From the NCBI GenBank assembly GCA_947311845.1, contig CAMZMU010000012.1, positions 7,173,734 through 7,237,733 of the forward strand: a stretch of DNA of 64,000 nt. Direction: 5' to 3'. Shown here one piece after another: positions 9,865 through 21,729 of this stretch. The notes below the pieces were generated by a model, which was not told where the DNA came from, searched no databases, and worked only from the letters and a program-made list of their open reading frames with translations. The stretch's first letter is position 1; the number at the start of each line of letters is the position of its first letter. The position numbers and the translations under genes were made by a program. Source of the DNA: Poa pratensis (lineage: Eukaryota > Streptophyta > Magnoliopsida > Poales > Poaceae).

Positions 9865-12800
9865 TCACACAGCATCAGCGTTGTGCCACCCTTTCGTGCA
9901 AGGAGGTATCTCCATAAATTCGTCAAACTCCTTGACATGAATATCACAACATTTCCACTGCAAGAACAGATGCAGGATTTACTGACAGTAAAAAATCACG
10001 GTGAACAAACAAAAACAAGATTTAGAGAGAGAGAAATTCATACCCCCCTCCTCCTGTCATGGAAAACTGCAGGACCTGGATGGTGTTCACACGCAACATC
10101 ATGGTTATCCTTCTCCTTGTAGGTTTTACCACATCCTTTATTCTTACAAATCCTTGGCTCATTCAGATCAACTTTTTTCTTGGGCTGTGGAACCGAGGAT
10201 TTCTCAACCAGTTCCGTTGTACCATTTACAGCAACTAATTTTTGTGGCTTAGGCTGTGATCCTAAAAATTCATCGATGCAGAGTTCATTCAATTAACAAT
10301 TAGAATTTTTTTCATGGTTGCATTGAAGCAAAGTGTTCAAAGACACAAACTAACCATGGTCAGAGCAAAAGAAACCCTGGCGGCACCTTATGCAGGCCTC
10401 AGATTCCACATCCTGCTTAGAAGACTGCACTGGGCCTGCCTTTGACGGACCTGTCTTGTGGGTGTTAAGAGACACAGCTTTCGTGACTGGTTTCTCAGTT
10501 GTATGCTTCCCTGTGGCGCATCTACACCGCAATAGAGCACCCGATCAGTTATTTATCTTTATTTTTATTTTTGGACACATATTACTTATTAGCTATGGAT
10601 GTTCACATTAAAAGTAAGGATGGTGTGGTCTAGAATGAGAGAAGAAAATGGTTAAAACTGGAACATTAGACAGGTTACAAAAATAGTTTTGAAACAAAGG
10701 TGATAAAGACATCATTTCAGGTTTATTCTAGAACCTGTTTAGCCTGCACTTGGATTGCAAGTGTCTGTTAGGCCATGCAACATATAGTGAATGGAAAATA
10801 CTCCCTCCGAATCAAAATATAAGATGTTTTAGATATTTTAATACGGACTACATTGTTTTAGATATTTTAATACGGACTACATACGGGCTGAAATGAGTGA
10901 ATCTACACACTAATACGCAGAAAAATGCTATAACATCTTATATTTTGGTACAGAGGTAGTAAATTAGATTGTTTAGACAGAATCCATTATCACGTCACAT
11001 TAAGAACTAAACTGAACTGTACATTAGCAAGGTACTGAGAATTTGAGTAAATCCAAATAAATGCAAATATGGATTTCTTTTTCAGAAAATAGAAGCTTAC
11101 TAAGTCCGAAACAACAACTGTGGATTAAAAAAAATGTTCATAAAGTAGTGTTTGATTCAGGTAATAGAGTGGAACCTTCCACAATTTGGGGTTATCCTGG
11201 TGTTTGGTTCGTGGAATGCAACACAATGGAATAGAATAAGGTGGTTAACTAGAGAGAATATTTAGCCAATATGCGAAACCATACAATAACTCAAGAATAG
11301 TCATACCAACCAGTTCCACGCTCCTTCCACTGGTCATGTGAGCTCATGTTAGTCCCAAATAGCATATTCATTCTACCCCCACCCCTCCAACTAAATACAA
11401 GATGGAATCATTTCGCTCTATTCCAGTTGTGTTCTTCATACTAATACCAATTTGGAACCACTCCGTTCTAACTCATTCCATGGTTTTAGAACCAATCTAT
11501 TCCGTCCACTTAGTTCCCTCAACTAAAAGCAACCTTAGTGGTCCCTTACTGTTTTATCATGCAAGCAACTATGATAGCAATAAGTGAAGGACAGAAAATA
11601 TGTTGATCGTATGGTTGCTAATCACAAACCCCAAAGAAAGTTCGAATACTATTTGTTATACTCCAGCCAAGAAAGTGGAAATGTAAGTTACAAGTTACCA
11701 GGCATAAAAAAAACTATACTCGCTCATAGTTGCAACAACAACAACAACAAAGTCTTTCATTCCCAAGCAAGTTGGGGTAGGCTCATAGTTGCATATTTTT
11801 TAAATATTAATTTTGTATCCATGCCACCATGTATGACAACACATAGTTGACTATGCTGCTAGTGTACGCAGGAGGGTGAGATGATCTTTTACCCAGGTAT
11901 AGCTAAAAATAAGCTAAAATCATGGCTTCTTTGCTTGCAACAGCTCCACTCCTTCATGCCATCATGAAACATAGGCTGCAAATAACATATCAGAAAACCT
12001 ATGGGTTTATCAAAAAGAAAAACAACCCTTCAGGCACAGCGGAAAAACTTACTGCCTGCAACAAAAAAAAGAGAACTGTCAGAACACTATTAGCTCAAAA
12101 CACTATGCTGTAATTTATCAACTTCTCGTAAGCATGAAAGAAAATATATTTGTTGAAGCACTTCAAGAAATCCAAATAACAGAAATCAAGTTTGTCAGGT
12201 AAGTAAGGGAGACATGCATGCTAAGTTACGCTCATGCATACTTGTTCATAATATATATATTTCTAAGATTTCACTATTTGATCTCATATCCATAATTGAT
12301 ATGCACCCTAGTAGTATTTGTAGAGAACTTTCAAGATTAGCAGTGGTGAATAGCACAATATAATTTGTGATTGCCTACAAAAAAGTGTTTTTCTTGAAAA
12401 AATCGTATTTTTTTTAAAAAAACCTAAAGGAGGACTGGTTGAAGAAGAGTTAGTTAACCTCTTCCTTGCCTTGCGGTTACTTCTAGCATTGGTACCCAAA
12501 CATTGCAGAATAACTAGACTTATTAACAGCATAACATTGCAGGAGTGAAGGAAGTGTTTAAATAGCTATTATTCCTGGAGTAGATTTGCAAACCTCCAGG
12601 TTCAGTGTACAGACTATCAGAACACTATATATTTAAAGAAATTTAACATAAATGCAGATTTATGGACCAAATGTGTAATATAGCCACAGATTCAAACAAC
12701 ATCAAAGAGCTAGAGATTTTAGAGACCAAATACATCAGAACACTAGATGTTTGCAATGCATCTTCACAGAAGCTAGACATACCCAAAAAATCCTAAATCA

Positions 12801-14685
12801 ATCTGCAATTCCATAGAACCAAATTTCCCAATAATGCCCCTGCATTTACTTGTAAAATCTTTTGACAATGCCATCAACGGCAGCTTCGGACCAGGCATCA
12901 ATCTGCACCCCCCAGAACAAATTTAAAAAATGCACCTGCATTTACTTGTAGCACCTATCGTCAAAGCCATCAACAGCCGCTTCTTGCTAAATAATGCAAT
13001 TAGCAGGCACATGCTACCAATCTACAACCATTCATTGAGTCGAGTGGATCTTGATAACAACAGCACGATGGTTTACCCAGGGGCGGCGCCAGTAGGGGGG
13101 CGAGGAGGGGCGGCCGCCCCCCCTCCCCTGGGGCAGAGCAGGCACCTCCTTGCCAGGCTTCTATCGGCGGCGGCGCCATTGACGCTGGACAAGACCTTCG
13201 GTCTATTTTGCACCAACACGCACGCAGGCAACGAACAAGTATCTGGGCCGAGACGAGCGAATGGGCCTTATTTGGGCCAGTTTGGCCAACAGGTATTCCC
13301 GGACCAGGACGTAAGTCACGCACCCGACCTTAGTTGTTCGCTGCTCTTTCTCTCTCAAAAAAAAGCTGTTCGATGCTCCACTAAAATACAAAGCTGTTAG
13401 CTGCTCTTTTTCCCCAAGCAAATCCCCAATCCCAATCGCATTAACAGAAGCCATAATTTCCTTGCTCATCATCATTCCAGGCTTCAAAATTCAGAGTACA
13501 TTTACAGGTTAAGATGCTTAGGAGTAGCAGATGAAGCTTGCGTCAACGCAGTTGTATTTGCTCTTTCTACTATGCATAGTTGCACGATTGTACATGTACG
13601 TTGTTGCTAAATCAATAAAATTTCATATTGTTTCAAAAAAAAAATCTCAATCGCGCCACCGCTACAAGAGCTCACACTGCTGCCGTCGTTTTGCACTGCT
13701 GGTCTGCTGCGGGCTGCGGCACATTGATTGTTGTACTTTATGAGTTATGAAAATTGAATCTTGTGGACGAGTGAGGATTTGCAGCTCCCGGTGCCAGTGC
13801 TACTGGATTTTCAAAATTTCGAAAAGAGTACTTTTGAGTTTTAAAAATCACAAAAAAAATCCACGGATGTGCACACTTATGTTGTATATCTATGCGAAGT
13901 TTCGGTGAAAAAGTCGTTTTAATTTTGGCTATAGGAAAAAAACAAACGTGTGGCTGTATATAGGAATAAGAAAACTCTTATTGTTGGCCGAAATTTGTCT
14001 TTTTTCTGTAGCCTAAAATATAACATATTTTTTTACAAAAAATTTCGCATCCATAGTAGATGTGTATACCTGCTTGTTTATTTTTTTGTTGATTTTTTGG
14101 AGACCTAGAAATATAGTTTTGAATTTTTGAAAACCACCGAGACCACTGGTGCTCATGTGCAACAAGCACTTTCCGCTTGTGGACCCTTTATTTTGTTGAA
14201 TAGACTCGTTTTTACGCCTTAAAAAATTTAGACCCTATGTGTTCGCCCCTCCTCGTTTCAATTCCTGGCTCCGCCACTGGGTTTACCCAAGTCGTCTATT
14301 AAGGCTGTCGAGGAGCACGACCACGCGAAGATTAGGGCAGATTACAATTTCTACAACACAGCAGCTATCCCAGATCGTGTCTTCACGGTGTCCGCGGACG
14401 CAGAGCACCTAAAGCCCTCGACTCTCCTGAGCATACTTAAGGTTCCGAGATACTGGGGGGGTCGGAGAAGCAAGCCAAGGGGTTACAACTGAGGCGGAGC
14501 AGAGGAACTCCTGATCCAATGGGGTTGGAAGAAGCGAAGCAATTATGGAAGCTTACGTTGGGGTGGTACTGACAGGAGCCGTCAGGGTTGTCGTCGTCGG
14601 AGAAGATGGCATCGCAGCCAATGCGCTGGCACCGTACCGGCGCGGGCACGGCGGCGGCGGCGCCCTTCTCCGTCTCCGCTGACAT
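9865..14685 (-). CDS. RAR1: RAR1 CHORD-domain co-chaperone of disease-resistance proteins
   Basis: Five exons on the minus strand: 14685-14557, 11975-11893, 10521-10355, 10261-10044 and 9957-9865 (stop TGA). All four introns are GT-AG with consistent phases and give 229 aa, close to known RAR1 length. CHORD-I spans residues 19-72 (C19, C24, C38, H41, CC55-56, C72). The plant-specific CCCH motif is C114, C117, C123, H126. CHORD-II spans 165-220 (C165, C170, C184, H187, CC202-203, C220), and the protein ends GWHNADAV. In plants RAR1 binds zinc and works with SGT1 and HSP90 to stabilise NLR immune receptors in cytosol and nucleus. All zinc ligands are present, so it looks functional. Intron 1 holds a hAT element and intron 2 holds a Stowaway. 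The exon 1/2 junction (HPN-PMFHD) should be checked against cDNA. Confidence 0.95.
10801..10959. mobile_element. Stowaway MITE in RAR1 intron 2
   Basis: TA, then CTCCCTCCGAATCAAAATAT on the left and TATTTTGGTACAGAGGTAG, then TA on the right. This is the Tc1/mariner Stowaway structure (159 bp). The left half has an internal tandem duplication of 29 bp (TGTTTTAGATATTTTAATAC...), so the copy is rearranged. Non-coding. Confidence 0.85.
11733..11790 (-). mobile_element. Au-SINE-like 3' fragment in RAR1 intron 2
   Basis: CAACAACAACAACAACAAAG followed by TCTTTCATTCCCAAGCAAG and TTGGGGTAGGCT is the conserved tail of a widespread plant SINE, recalled as Au SINE. Read on the minus strand it ends in TTGTTG repeats. 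The tRNA-like head is missing, so the copy is truncated. The family name is from memory. Confidence 0.55.
12834..12990. repeat. Direct repeat in RAR1 intron 1
   Basis: The segment containing CCTGCATTTACTTGTA and a GCCATCAAC-GC-GCTTC block occurs at about 12837-12890 and again at 12934-12985, diverged. Non-coding. Confidence 0.6.
13078..14279. mobile_element. Non-autonomous hAT-like element, 1202 bp, in RAR1 intron 1
   Basis: The ends are CAGGGGCGGCGCCAGTAGG and TCCTGGCTCCGCCACTG, inverted with mismatches. They are flanked by perfect 8-bp duplications GGTTTACC (13070-13077 and 14280-14287), the hAT hallmark. The interior has no transposase. It contains an AATAAAAT followed by a run of A near 13610-13645, as if it had picked up a transcript 3' end. 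It forms nearly half of the 2.6-kb RAR1 intron 1. Confidence 0.85.
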
Positions 14686-14935
14686 CGCGATGCCTCTGGT
14701 GGACCTGTCGACCCTCTTTCCGCACAAGGAATAAAGTGGGGTGTGTATCGCGTCGACTCCCGAGTCCAGACTCTTCTGGACTCTGACCCGGACTCTACCC
14801 GTGGCCGGAGGTTACTTTGGGCCAAATCTCCAAGAAAACGGGCTTTTGCGGTACAATAAAGCTTTTTTTAATGTACAAAGTTTTTTTAATGTACAAATAA
14901 ATCTTTGGATGGAAGAAAGCCACGAGAAAGGAAAT
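14686..14935 (-). promoter_or_regulatory. RAR1 5' UTR and proximal promoter
   Basis: Only about 250 bp separate the RAR1 start codon from the inverted repeat of the neighbouring transposon-like element, so the distal promoter is transposon-derived. An upstream in-frame ATG (14727-14725) exists. The start at 14685 was chosen because MSAETEKG fits the family N-terminus. No TATA box is certain. Confidence 0.45.
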
Positions 14936-15354
14936 GAGAGAAGTCCAATTTACACCCCTAAACTTGTCTCATAGTTCACTTTACAACCCTGAACTCTGAG
15001 TTGGTTCAACTTTCATCCTTAAAAGAGTAAAAACCGTTGGGAATACACCCCTTTCACCGTTTTAACAGGTCTGACCTGGTTTTTTTTTTGCCACGTTCAC
15101 GGTTTTTCTTAATCCCACGACATATAGTAGCCCTAAAAAAATACATATGTATTTGATATGTAGTTGTACATGCACGTTTACCTCCCTAGAACGAGAAAAG
15201 AGACGTATGAATCTCTTCCTCTCTGTTCGTTAAGGATATGAAAGATTGGCGATCAAGGAGTTACGCCTCCGCCGTCCAGCAAGCACTCGGCAGCGGCGCC
15301 GGACTGTCGCCCTCCGCTGCCTCTGCCCTTAAGCAGACTGCCGTCCGATAGTAG

Positions 15355-16463
15355 TAAAAATGATCGTATGGCCACCTAGAGGCGGGGTGAATAGGTGCTA
15401 CTCCAAATTTTAGTTCTTTTTCGATTAAGGTTTGACACAAAGGTAAATTCTCTAGATATGCAACTATGATGAATTTACCTATATGACAAGTTAAGCCTAA
15501 ACAAGATAAGATACAAGTAGTAAATAACAAGAAAGGAGTAACCGATTGGAGAAGCACGCGGAGATAAGGATGTATTCCCGAGTTCCTCCTTCTTAGGGGA
15601 GTACGTCTCGTTGGAGGGGTGTGAGTTTCAAACTCAAGACGCCACAAATGGCCTCACCCTATTCTCCGATGAACTCGCCCAAAAGCTCGGTCCACCTTCC
15701 ACAATCGGAATCCTTCAAGGCGGAATCCGGAGCCCTTACAAACAAGCTTGGAGCACAACTCACAAAAGGATTGGGAGCTTCCAAGCACCACAACTTCGAT
15801 ACACAAAAGTAGAAAGCAAGTAAGTACAACAAGATGCCTAGGTTTTCCTAGTGGAAACCCTAGGCTCGAATCCCTCAAGTGAATGAGGGGGAAATGAAGA
15901 ACGCTTTGGTGAAGTTGTAGATCGGGGCCTTCTCCTTCAATCCTCCGAAGATCAACAAGTTTGGTTGGAGGGATTGGGAGATCTAGGTTGGTGAAGCTTT
16001 TACTAATGGAGGAGAGAGAGTCTTTGAATGCTTGCTTTGGCTGGAGGAAGGTGGAGGGGTATTTATACCCCTCCAGAAAATTTGTCAGTTGCAGCCTCCG
16101 GGAGGCCGGATATCTCTGGGCTAATTTCCGGTCGGGCGGATATTTCCGGCCACCACACCGGAAATTCCGGCCACCGGAATTTCTGGCCTTGCTCCGGAGA
16201 TCTCCGGTCTACTCAGAACTGAAGCTTACTCTCTTCCTTCTTATTGATGAAACCGGACAAGCTAAACCTGACAACATATAACAGCTTATTAGGACTCTAT
16301 TCATGTTATCTTTATTCACCAAAAGTAAGATGAAATGCTCTTCTCTCTTCCTTCTTATTGATGAAACCAAACAAGCTAAACCTGACAACATATAACAGCT
16401 TATTAGGACTCTATTCATGTTATCTTTATTCACCAAAAGTATGATGAAAGATATGCTCTTTCA
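15355..16463 (-). mobile_element. Solo LTR, SIRE/Maximus-like copia, with AGTAG target duplication
   Basis: On the minus strand it begins TGAAAGAGCATATC (16463) and ends near CACCTATTCACCCC, CTCTAGGTGGCC. This is the same type of 3' end as the copia LTR at 46725-49003, including the GGAATTTCCGG-rich segment and the region 15600-15800 (compare 48450-48680, inverted). Flanks are AGTAG on both sides (15350-15354, 16464-16468). The last bases read TTTTTA where its relative has CTTTCA, so the terminus is mutated. Confidence 0.7.
16231..16458. repeat. Two tandem 114-bp copies inside the solo LTR
   Basis: CTCTTCCTTCTTATTGATGA starts at 16231 and again at 16345, and the copies are almost identical to the end. 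Most likely a local duplication near the LTR start. Confidence 0.8.
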
Positions 16464-17156
16464 AGTAGGGCTTGCTAGTATTTTGTTCCACTTTTGGATC
16501 GGGAGAACATGGTTGTCTTGTGAGGGTGGAGGTGCCCTTTCTGACGAAAAATTTGCACGTCGAGTCCACTTCGGTATTCTTATGGTTGTGTTTGGAGTTC
16601 TACATGTACTACACCCAGTTGAAACGTTTATCAGTGGAAATACTAGCAGAGTCGTGATCAGATCGAGGAGATGGAGCGTAGACAGGCATGTATGCACTGG
16701 GCGGCCGGCGTGTTTGGCAGAAACACCGCGCTCTTTTGTACTGGATGGCGGGGTCCTTGGCAGGGCTGAATACAGGTGGCGGCCTTGGGCGGTGGACTGG
16801 ATCGGCGGCGGCGAGCTGGCTCATTGGCGGAGGAGACGGGTCGCGATCGTGCCCTCTGTTTCTCGCGTTCCAGAGCACAAGAACAGAATATCTCATGAGA
16901 AGAGAGATATGTAGGTGAGGTACTCTATGGACATTCATGTAGTAAAGGTACAATACATGTACGGGTATGTTAAGAGTGCATGCAGGAAAAATACCGCTGA
17001 TGTAGCAATAAAAACCATGCCAAACCTTTCAAACGGTGAAAGGGGCGTAATCCGAGCGGTTTATGGAGTTTAGGGGTGAAAGTTGAACCAATCAAGAGTT
17101 AAGGTTGTAAAGTGAACTTTGGGACAAATTTAGGGGTGTAATGCGTACTTCTAATT

Positions 17157-17625
17157 TGTACTTTGATTAGTGCAGCGCTGGTGTAATGCGTACTTCTAAT
17201 TTATACTTTGATTAGTGTAATGTGTACACTTTGTGTTTTCGTATTGTGAAAAGTGTATTTTGTTTAGGGAGTGACTATTAAACAGACACGATGGGATAGA
17301 CCATGCCGGAGACAACGATGCAACTAGAGGCACCAGAGGTCGCGCCGAAGTCGACGGAGGACACAGACATGTTTTAGGGAAAAAAAACTTGAATTCAATC
17401 GTTTATTTTGAGAAATTTGATCAAATGTATTGGGAGGATCTATTGGGAACCGGACACCAAAAACGGTCACATCGGCACCCCCAAGTGTTGACCCAACTCG
17501 TTTTTTGTCCGGCACCCCCGAGTGAGACTCCAAACTTGGTGACGGACTAGGGGCTGTCGGACAATGATTCCGACACTCGTGGCCCGCCTGTCATAGACAT
17601 GGAACGCATAGGCCGGCTGACATTT
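17157..17625. other. Intergenic; possible left part of the Harbinger host element
   Basis: No gene seen. The stretch 17430-17540 holds CCGGACACC, GTCACATCGGCACCCCC and CCGGCACCCCCGAG, resembling the composition of the Harbinger right end at 31366-31476. The Harbinger element may therefore begin here and be split by the gypsy insertion. This is an inference. Confidence 0.3.
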
Positions 17626-17630
17626 GCACC

Positions 17631-19356
17631 TGATGGTCCTGAAGAGCAAGGCTTTGATACCTGCAAAAATAAACGGGATTAGGTTGAGACTCCAAGTGCA
17701 GAGTGTATAGTAAGTGGAAGACAGTTTTCCCCACGAGGGGTGACTCGAGGGTTTAATATCGAACTCTCGGGGAATCTGAAGTGGTAGATTTATCTTCTTA
17801 TCCTTCTTTTGGTTACCTACAAAACAAGGTTAGATGTTTTGGTCCTCAACCTCACCTGTGGTTGTCAAGCACAAGGTGTAAGAATGATATCAGGATAGTT
17901 ATGCAATGCAAACAAGAAATAAATATGCAATGATGGTGGATGCAATGATAAATGATATTTTTGGGTTTTTGAATGATGTATGCAAGATGAAAAGTATTTT
18001 TGTATTTTCGGATTTAATGATGGCTGAAAATAGAAAAGTGGTATATGGTGTTGGAAAGGTGTTTCTTATGATTAAAAATGGACTGGGGTTCATGGTTTCA
18101 CAAATGCACTCTCTCTTTATAAAGTGGTAGACAATGGAACACACAAAGTTAACATATGAGATTGCAACACAGGGTTTGATAACAAGTTACTTAGATATAT
18201 GGGCATCACGTCCTAACATAGAGATCTTTTGGTTATTAACCTCTCTTATACTCCACCAAGATGCGAACTAAATCATAACACCTCAGTAATTAAGATAACT
18301 CAGAGTATAGCATTAAGTATCATGACATGAAGTGAAAATAAGAACATGCTAGATCTAGTCATGGAGTAGTGGCAATGGTCACGCCCACATCCCCGGTAGC
18401 ATGGTATTTTAGTTTATCCCTAGTGAGGTAACAAAGTAAGGTAAAGATACCAAAGTGGATCGCAGAACTTTCTCTCACGTTCACTGCACTAGCCACCCCC
18501 GTTACTCCAACTAATGCACACGTTCCCCCACACACGCTCTCATAAACATGCTTGATCAAAACAAGTAGACAAGAACGGGGTACATAATATGCATCTATAC
18601 TCATAACTGAAACAAACATTGCAATCTCAAACATATATTAACTCATAAAGATCCACCACAAAGGTATTACAACGGTGACCGTAATCATGTTCAGCAGCTC
18701 ATACGGTGCTAATTAGTGAAGCTCAAGAGAGGAGAGATACATAAGTTACTTCCACAAACCCATAGTCCAGAGGTGGACTACTCCCTCTTCATCATGGAGA
18801 CGGTGGAGAAGTCGATGGAGAAGATGGAGACCACGCCGGCAGCGCCCCGCCGGAGTTTTCCCCCTCCAATCTGCAGCTCCTGATCTCCGTTTCGGTGTTT
18901 CTGTGTTTGTGCGGCGCTCCTTCCAGAGAACGTCGGGGGACCTTTTTTATAGGCGTTTTTAGGTCAAGACGATGTCGGTGGAGCGAAGATCGACGGCAAC
19001 GGAGCCACGAGGCCAAACGGGTGGGTCCCACGCGGCCACAGTACCTGGCCGCGTGGGCCACCCCGTTTGGCCTCGGGCCTCCGTTTGCTTCGCTTCCTTC
19101 GCCCACAGGTCTTCTTCCTTCCAAATATTGACGCCCGTAAATTTCCAGGTGATTTCGTTGACGTTTGGGTCCCTGAAACATTAAAATAAGAAAACGGGGT
19201 TTTCTGCCTGTGCAGGGTTAATTCCATAAAAATAGGAAATAAATGAATATTCCCAAAATCATTATAAAACATTGATATAACCCTTATATGATGCAAATAT
19301 GATTGGAATATAAGCAATTAAAGTGCAAAGTTCATGTATGCATTTTACATGCATCA
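17631..19356 (-). repeat. 3' LTR of the gag-protease gypsy element
   Basis: Near-identical direct repeat of 23993-25716. The adjacent AAGCTTGGGGATGT (minus strand, about 19357-19375) is the polypurine tract. Open frames within the LTR on either strand occur in both copies and are not genes. Confidence 0.93.
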
Positions 19357-21729
19357 ACATCCCCAAGCTTAATCCATGCTCGTCCTCGAGTATGAAGATG
19401 ATAAAACTAACATGGACTTTGCAATTTAATACTTAACAATGGATATCAAAGATGATTACTATTGCTACATATAGTCAAATGATTCATTCTTCAAAGGAGT
19501 AGCAATATGCAAATAGTTTATGAAGTGATATCAAGTATTCAAGACAAGGATGTTCATTGATAGTTCACAAAGTGTAACATAGTAGCAAGTAATATGGAAC
19601 ACATGTATGCATAATGATAAGTAGAACATCCTACAATGGTCATAGAGTGTAGATGAAAATCTGAATATGATAGGTGTACACTTTGGAAAGATGTATATGT
19701 GAGTAGAGGTAAAGCATGCATAAGTTTCATCCAACTTCCAAACTCTTCTACTTAAGTTAATGATTGCAATAAGGTATTCATTGGTGTCAAGCTCTCATTG
19801 CCCCTATCATAGCATCTTGAATGATTAAGGTTAAAGTGAAAGCAAATATGAGTAGTGTGCTTGATAAAGAATGGGTTGAATGTCTCATGCCCCTTGAATA
19901 CAAGTACTTACACCATGTGTTACTCAACTTGGGAAACAAAGCAAGTTCAATTAAATATCATTGTAAGCATAATAGTATCATCAAGAGCGTCAACTGGGGT
20001 ACCTCTTGTCCCAAGATATGGAACAAGCCCATATCAAAATGACAAGACAAACAAACAAAATGAACAATCTCAACACCCTTTTTATTTACCATTTGGAATA
20101 GTTTTTTATTGCAAGGTGTATCACAGAAGGTTCACCATAGTATGTAAGTAAATTTCCACCATGAATGATGCATGGCTTAGATTAGCGGCCCAGGCGTCTC
20201 TCTAACCATTTACACAAACTCATTTAAACTCACTCTATTTCCACATTTATTTCAACATGATAAGCATCCATAGACAAAAGCACATGATATCAACTAAATG
20301 AGATGAAGAGCGTGTTGAAAGCTTGCCATGTGACAGCACATATGGGCTAACTTCCAACCCAAAACATTCATCAAGCCACAAACATCATAATCTTAATCAC
20401 AATGGGTCAAGTTTTATTATGCAAATAAAAGAACATTGTGCATCAAGTTCGTGAGAGCTATATAACCAATTTTTTCCATTGCAATCAATAACATAAACAT
20501 TTTCATTCAGAGGTAAGATAACACAAACAACATGTTAAACATACTCGGAATAGCATAAAGCCAATAGGTAGATATGGTGGACTCACTGGAATAACTTTGG
20601 TTGAAGGTGTTGGAAACAAGTTTTTGCTTGTTGGAGTTTTTGGGCTAGCAAAAGGGAGAAAGTTGACCATCTAGATGCATGCATGAGTGTCCATAGAACT
20701 AACTAATCCATGTTAAACCAAGTGAAATAACAATCAGCACCAAAACATGAATAAGTGATAGCTCTACAAAAAGAATTTGCAAACTATTACTCATAAACAA
20801 GCTCATGAATCATGCAACTATATGTATCATTAAAAATCAATCAAACATCCCTTTTCCCAATCTTATAAAAGCATCCAACATATTTCAACCCATATTTCCA
20901 GTAGCTCTCTCATATATAATTGATAGTGTGGTGGTCTCTCAAGACTCAAACAAAAACAAAAAACGACGCTCCAAGTTTATGCGATAAAGTGTTTCGATCG
21001 AAAAACAGAAGTTGGACGTGTGCAAACCGAGAGTGTGTAGGTCCAGCGGGGTTGTCTTCACATCCCCAAGCTTATGGTCTTCACCATCCTTGGATAGCTC
21101 TTGGTGCATCTCCTCCAATCCCTGTGAAAAAACTTCAAAACACCGTTTCTCCCATCTCTTTTCTGTGGGGTGCATTAATAGTGATAAACAAATAGGTTCC
21201 TTGCTGCATATAATCCTTGAACAAAAATTCATATGACATGTCCAGAAAGTATATAATGTTGTATGCCTACTCATAAACTCAATTGGATCAAAAAGATTCA
21301 ACTTAAAAGCTCAAAGCATGCATCAAACAAAATGGGACAGAATCTGTCCAGAAAAACAGCAGCAGCAAAACGTATTTTTCTACCCTACCAAACTTTCTCG
21401 AAAAATTCCGAAAAAATTCATGCATACAGAGGATGAAAAGTTGCAACTACAGTTCAAATATGAGCTCATTCGGAGTTACAGAATAAGAATTAAAAATCAT
21501 ACCGTGCACTGACTTCGTGCAGGAATAAAATCTCCGAACGCTATAAGCAACTTTTTCAAACCAAAAAGGGTAAAACTTGGCACTTTATTAAAAACTCCAG
21601 AACCTAACTAGACACAAAATCTCTTGTTACAGCAAGAGGACACAAAAAAATCACACACAAAAATAACCGGGTTGCCTCCCGCAAAGCGCTTTCTTTATAG
21701 CCATATAGCTAGGCTTCTTACTTGTTGTT

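Larger units (their letters stand above)
14936..17156. mobile_element. Transposon-like element with long terminal inverted repeats (MULE-like), 2.2 kb
   Basis: About 180 bp at 14939-15118 pairs as an imperfect inverted repeat with 16978-17156. Shared blocks are TTTACACCCCTAAA, GTTCACTTTACAACC, TTGGTTCAACTTTCA and CCCCTTTCACCGTTT. Long inverted repeats suggest a Mutator-like element. No transposase was recognised; the interior has GC-rich DNA (15200-15350 and 16660-16910) and a nested solo LTR. Target duplications could not be fixed. Near the right end a 44-bp segment (GGTGTAATGCG..., 17136 and 17180) is duplicated. Confidence 0.65.
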
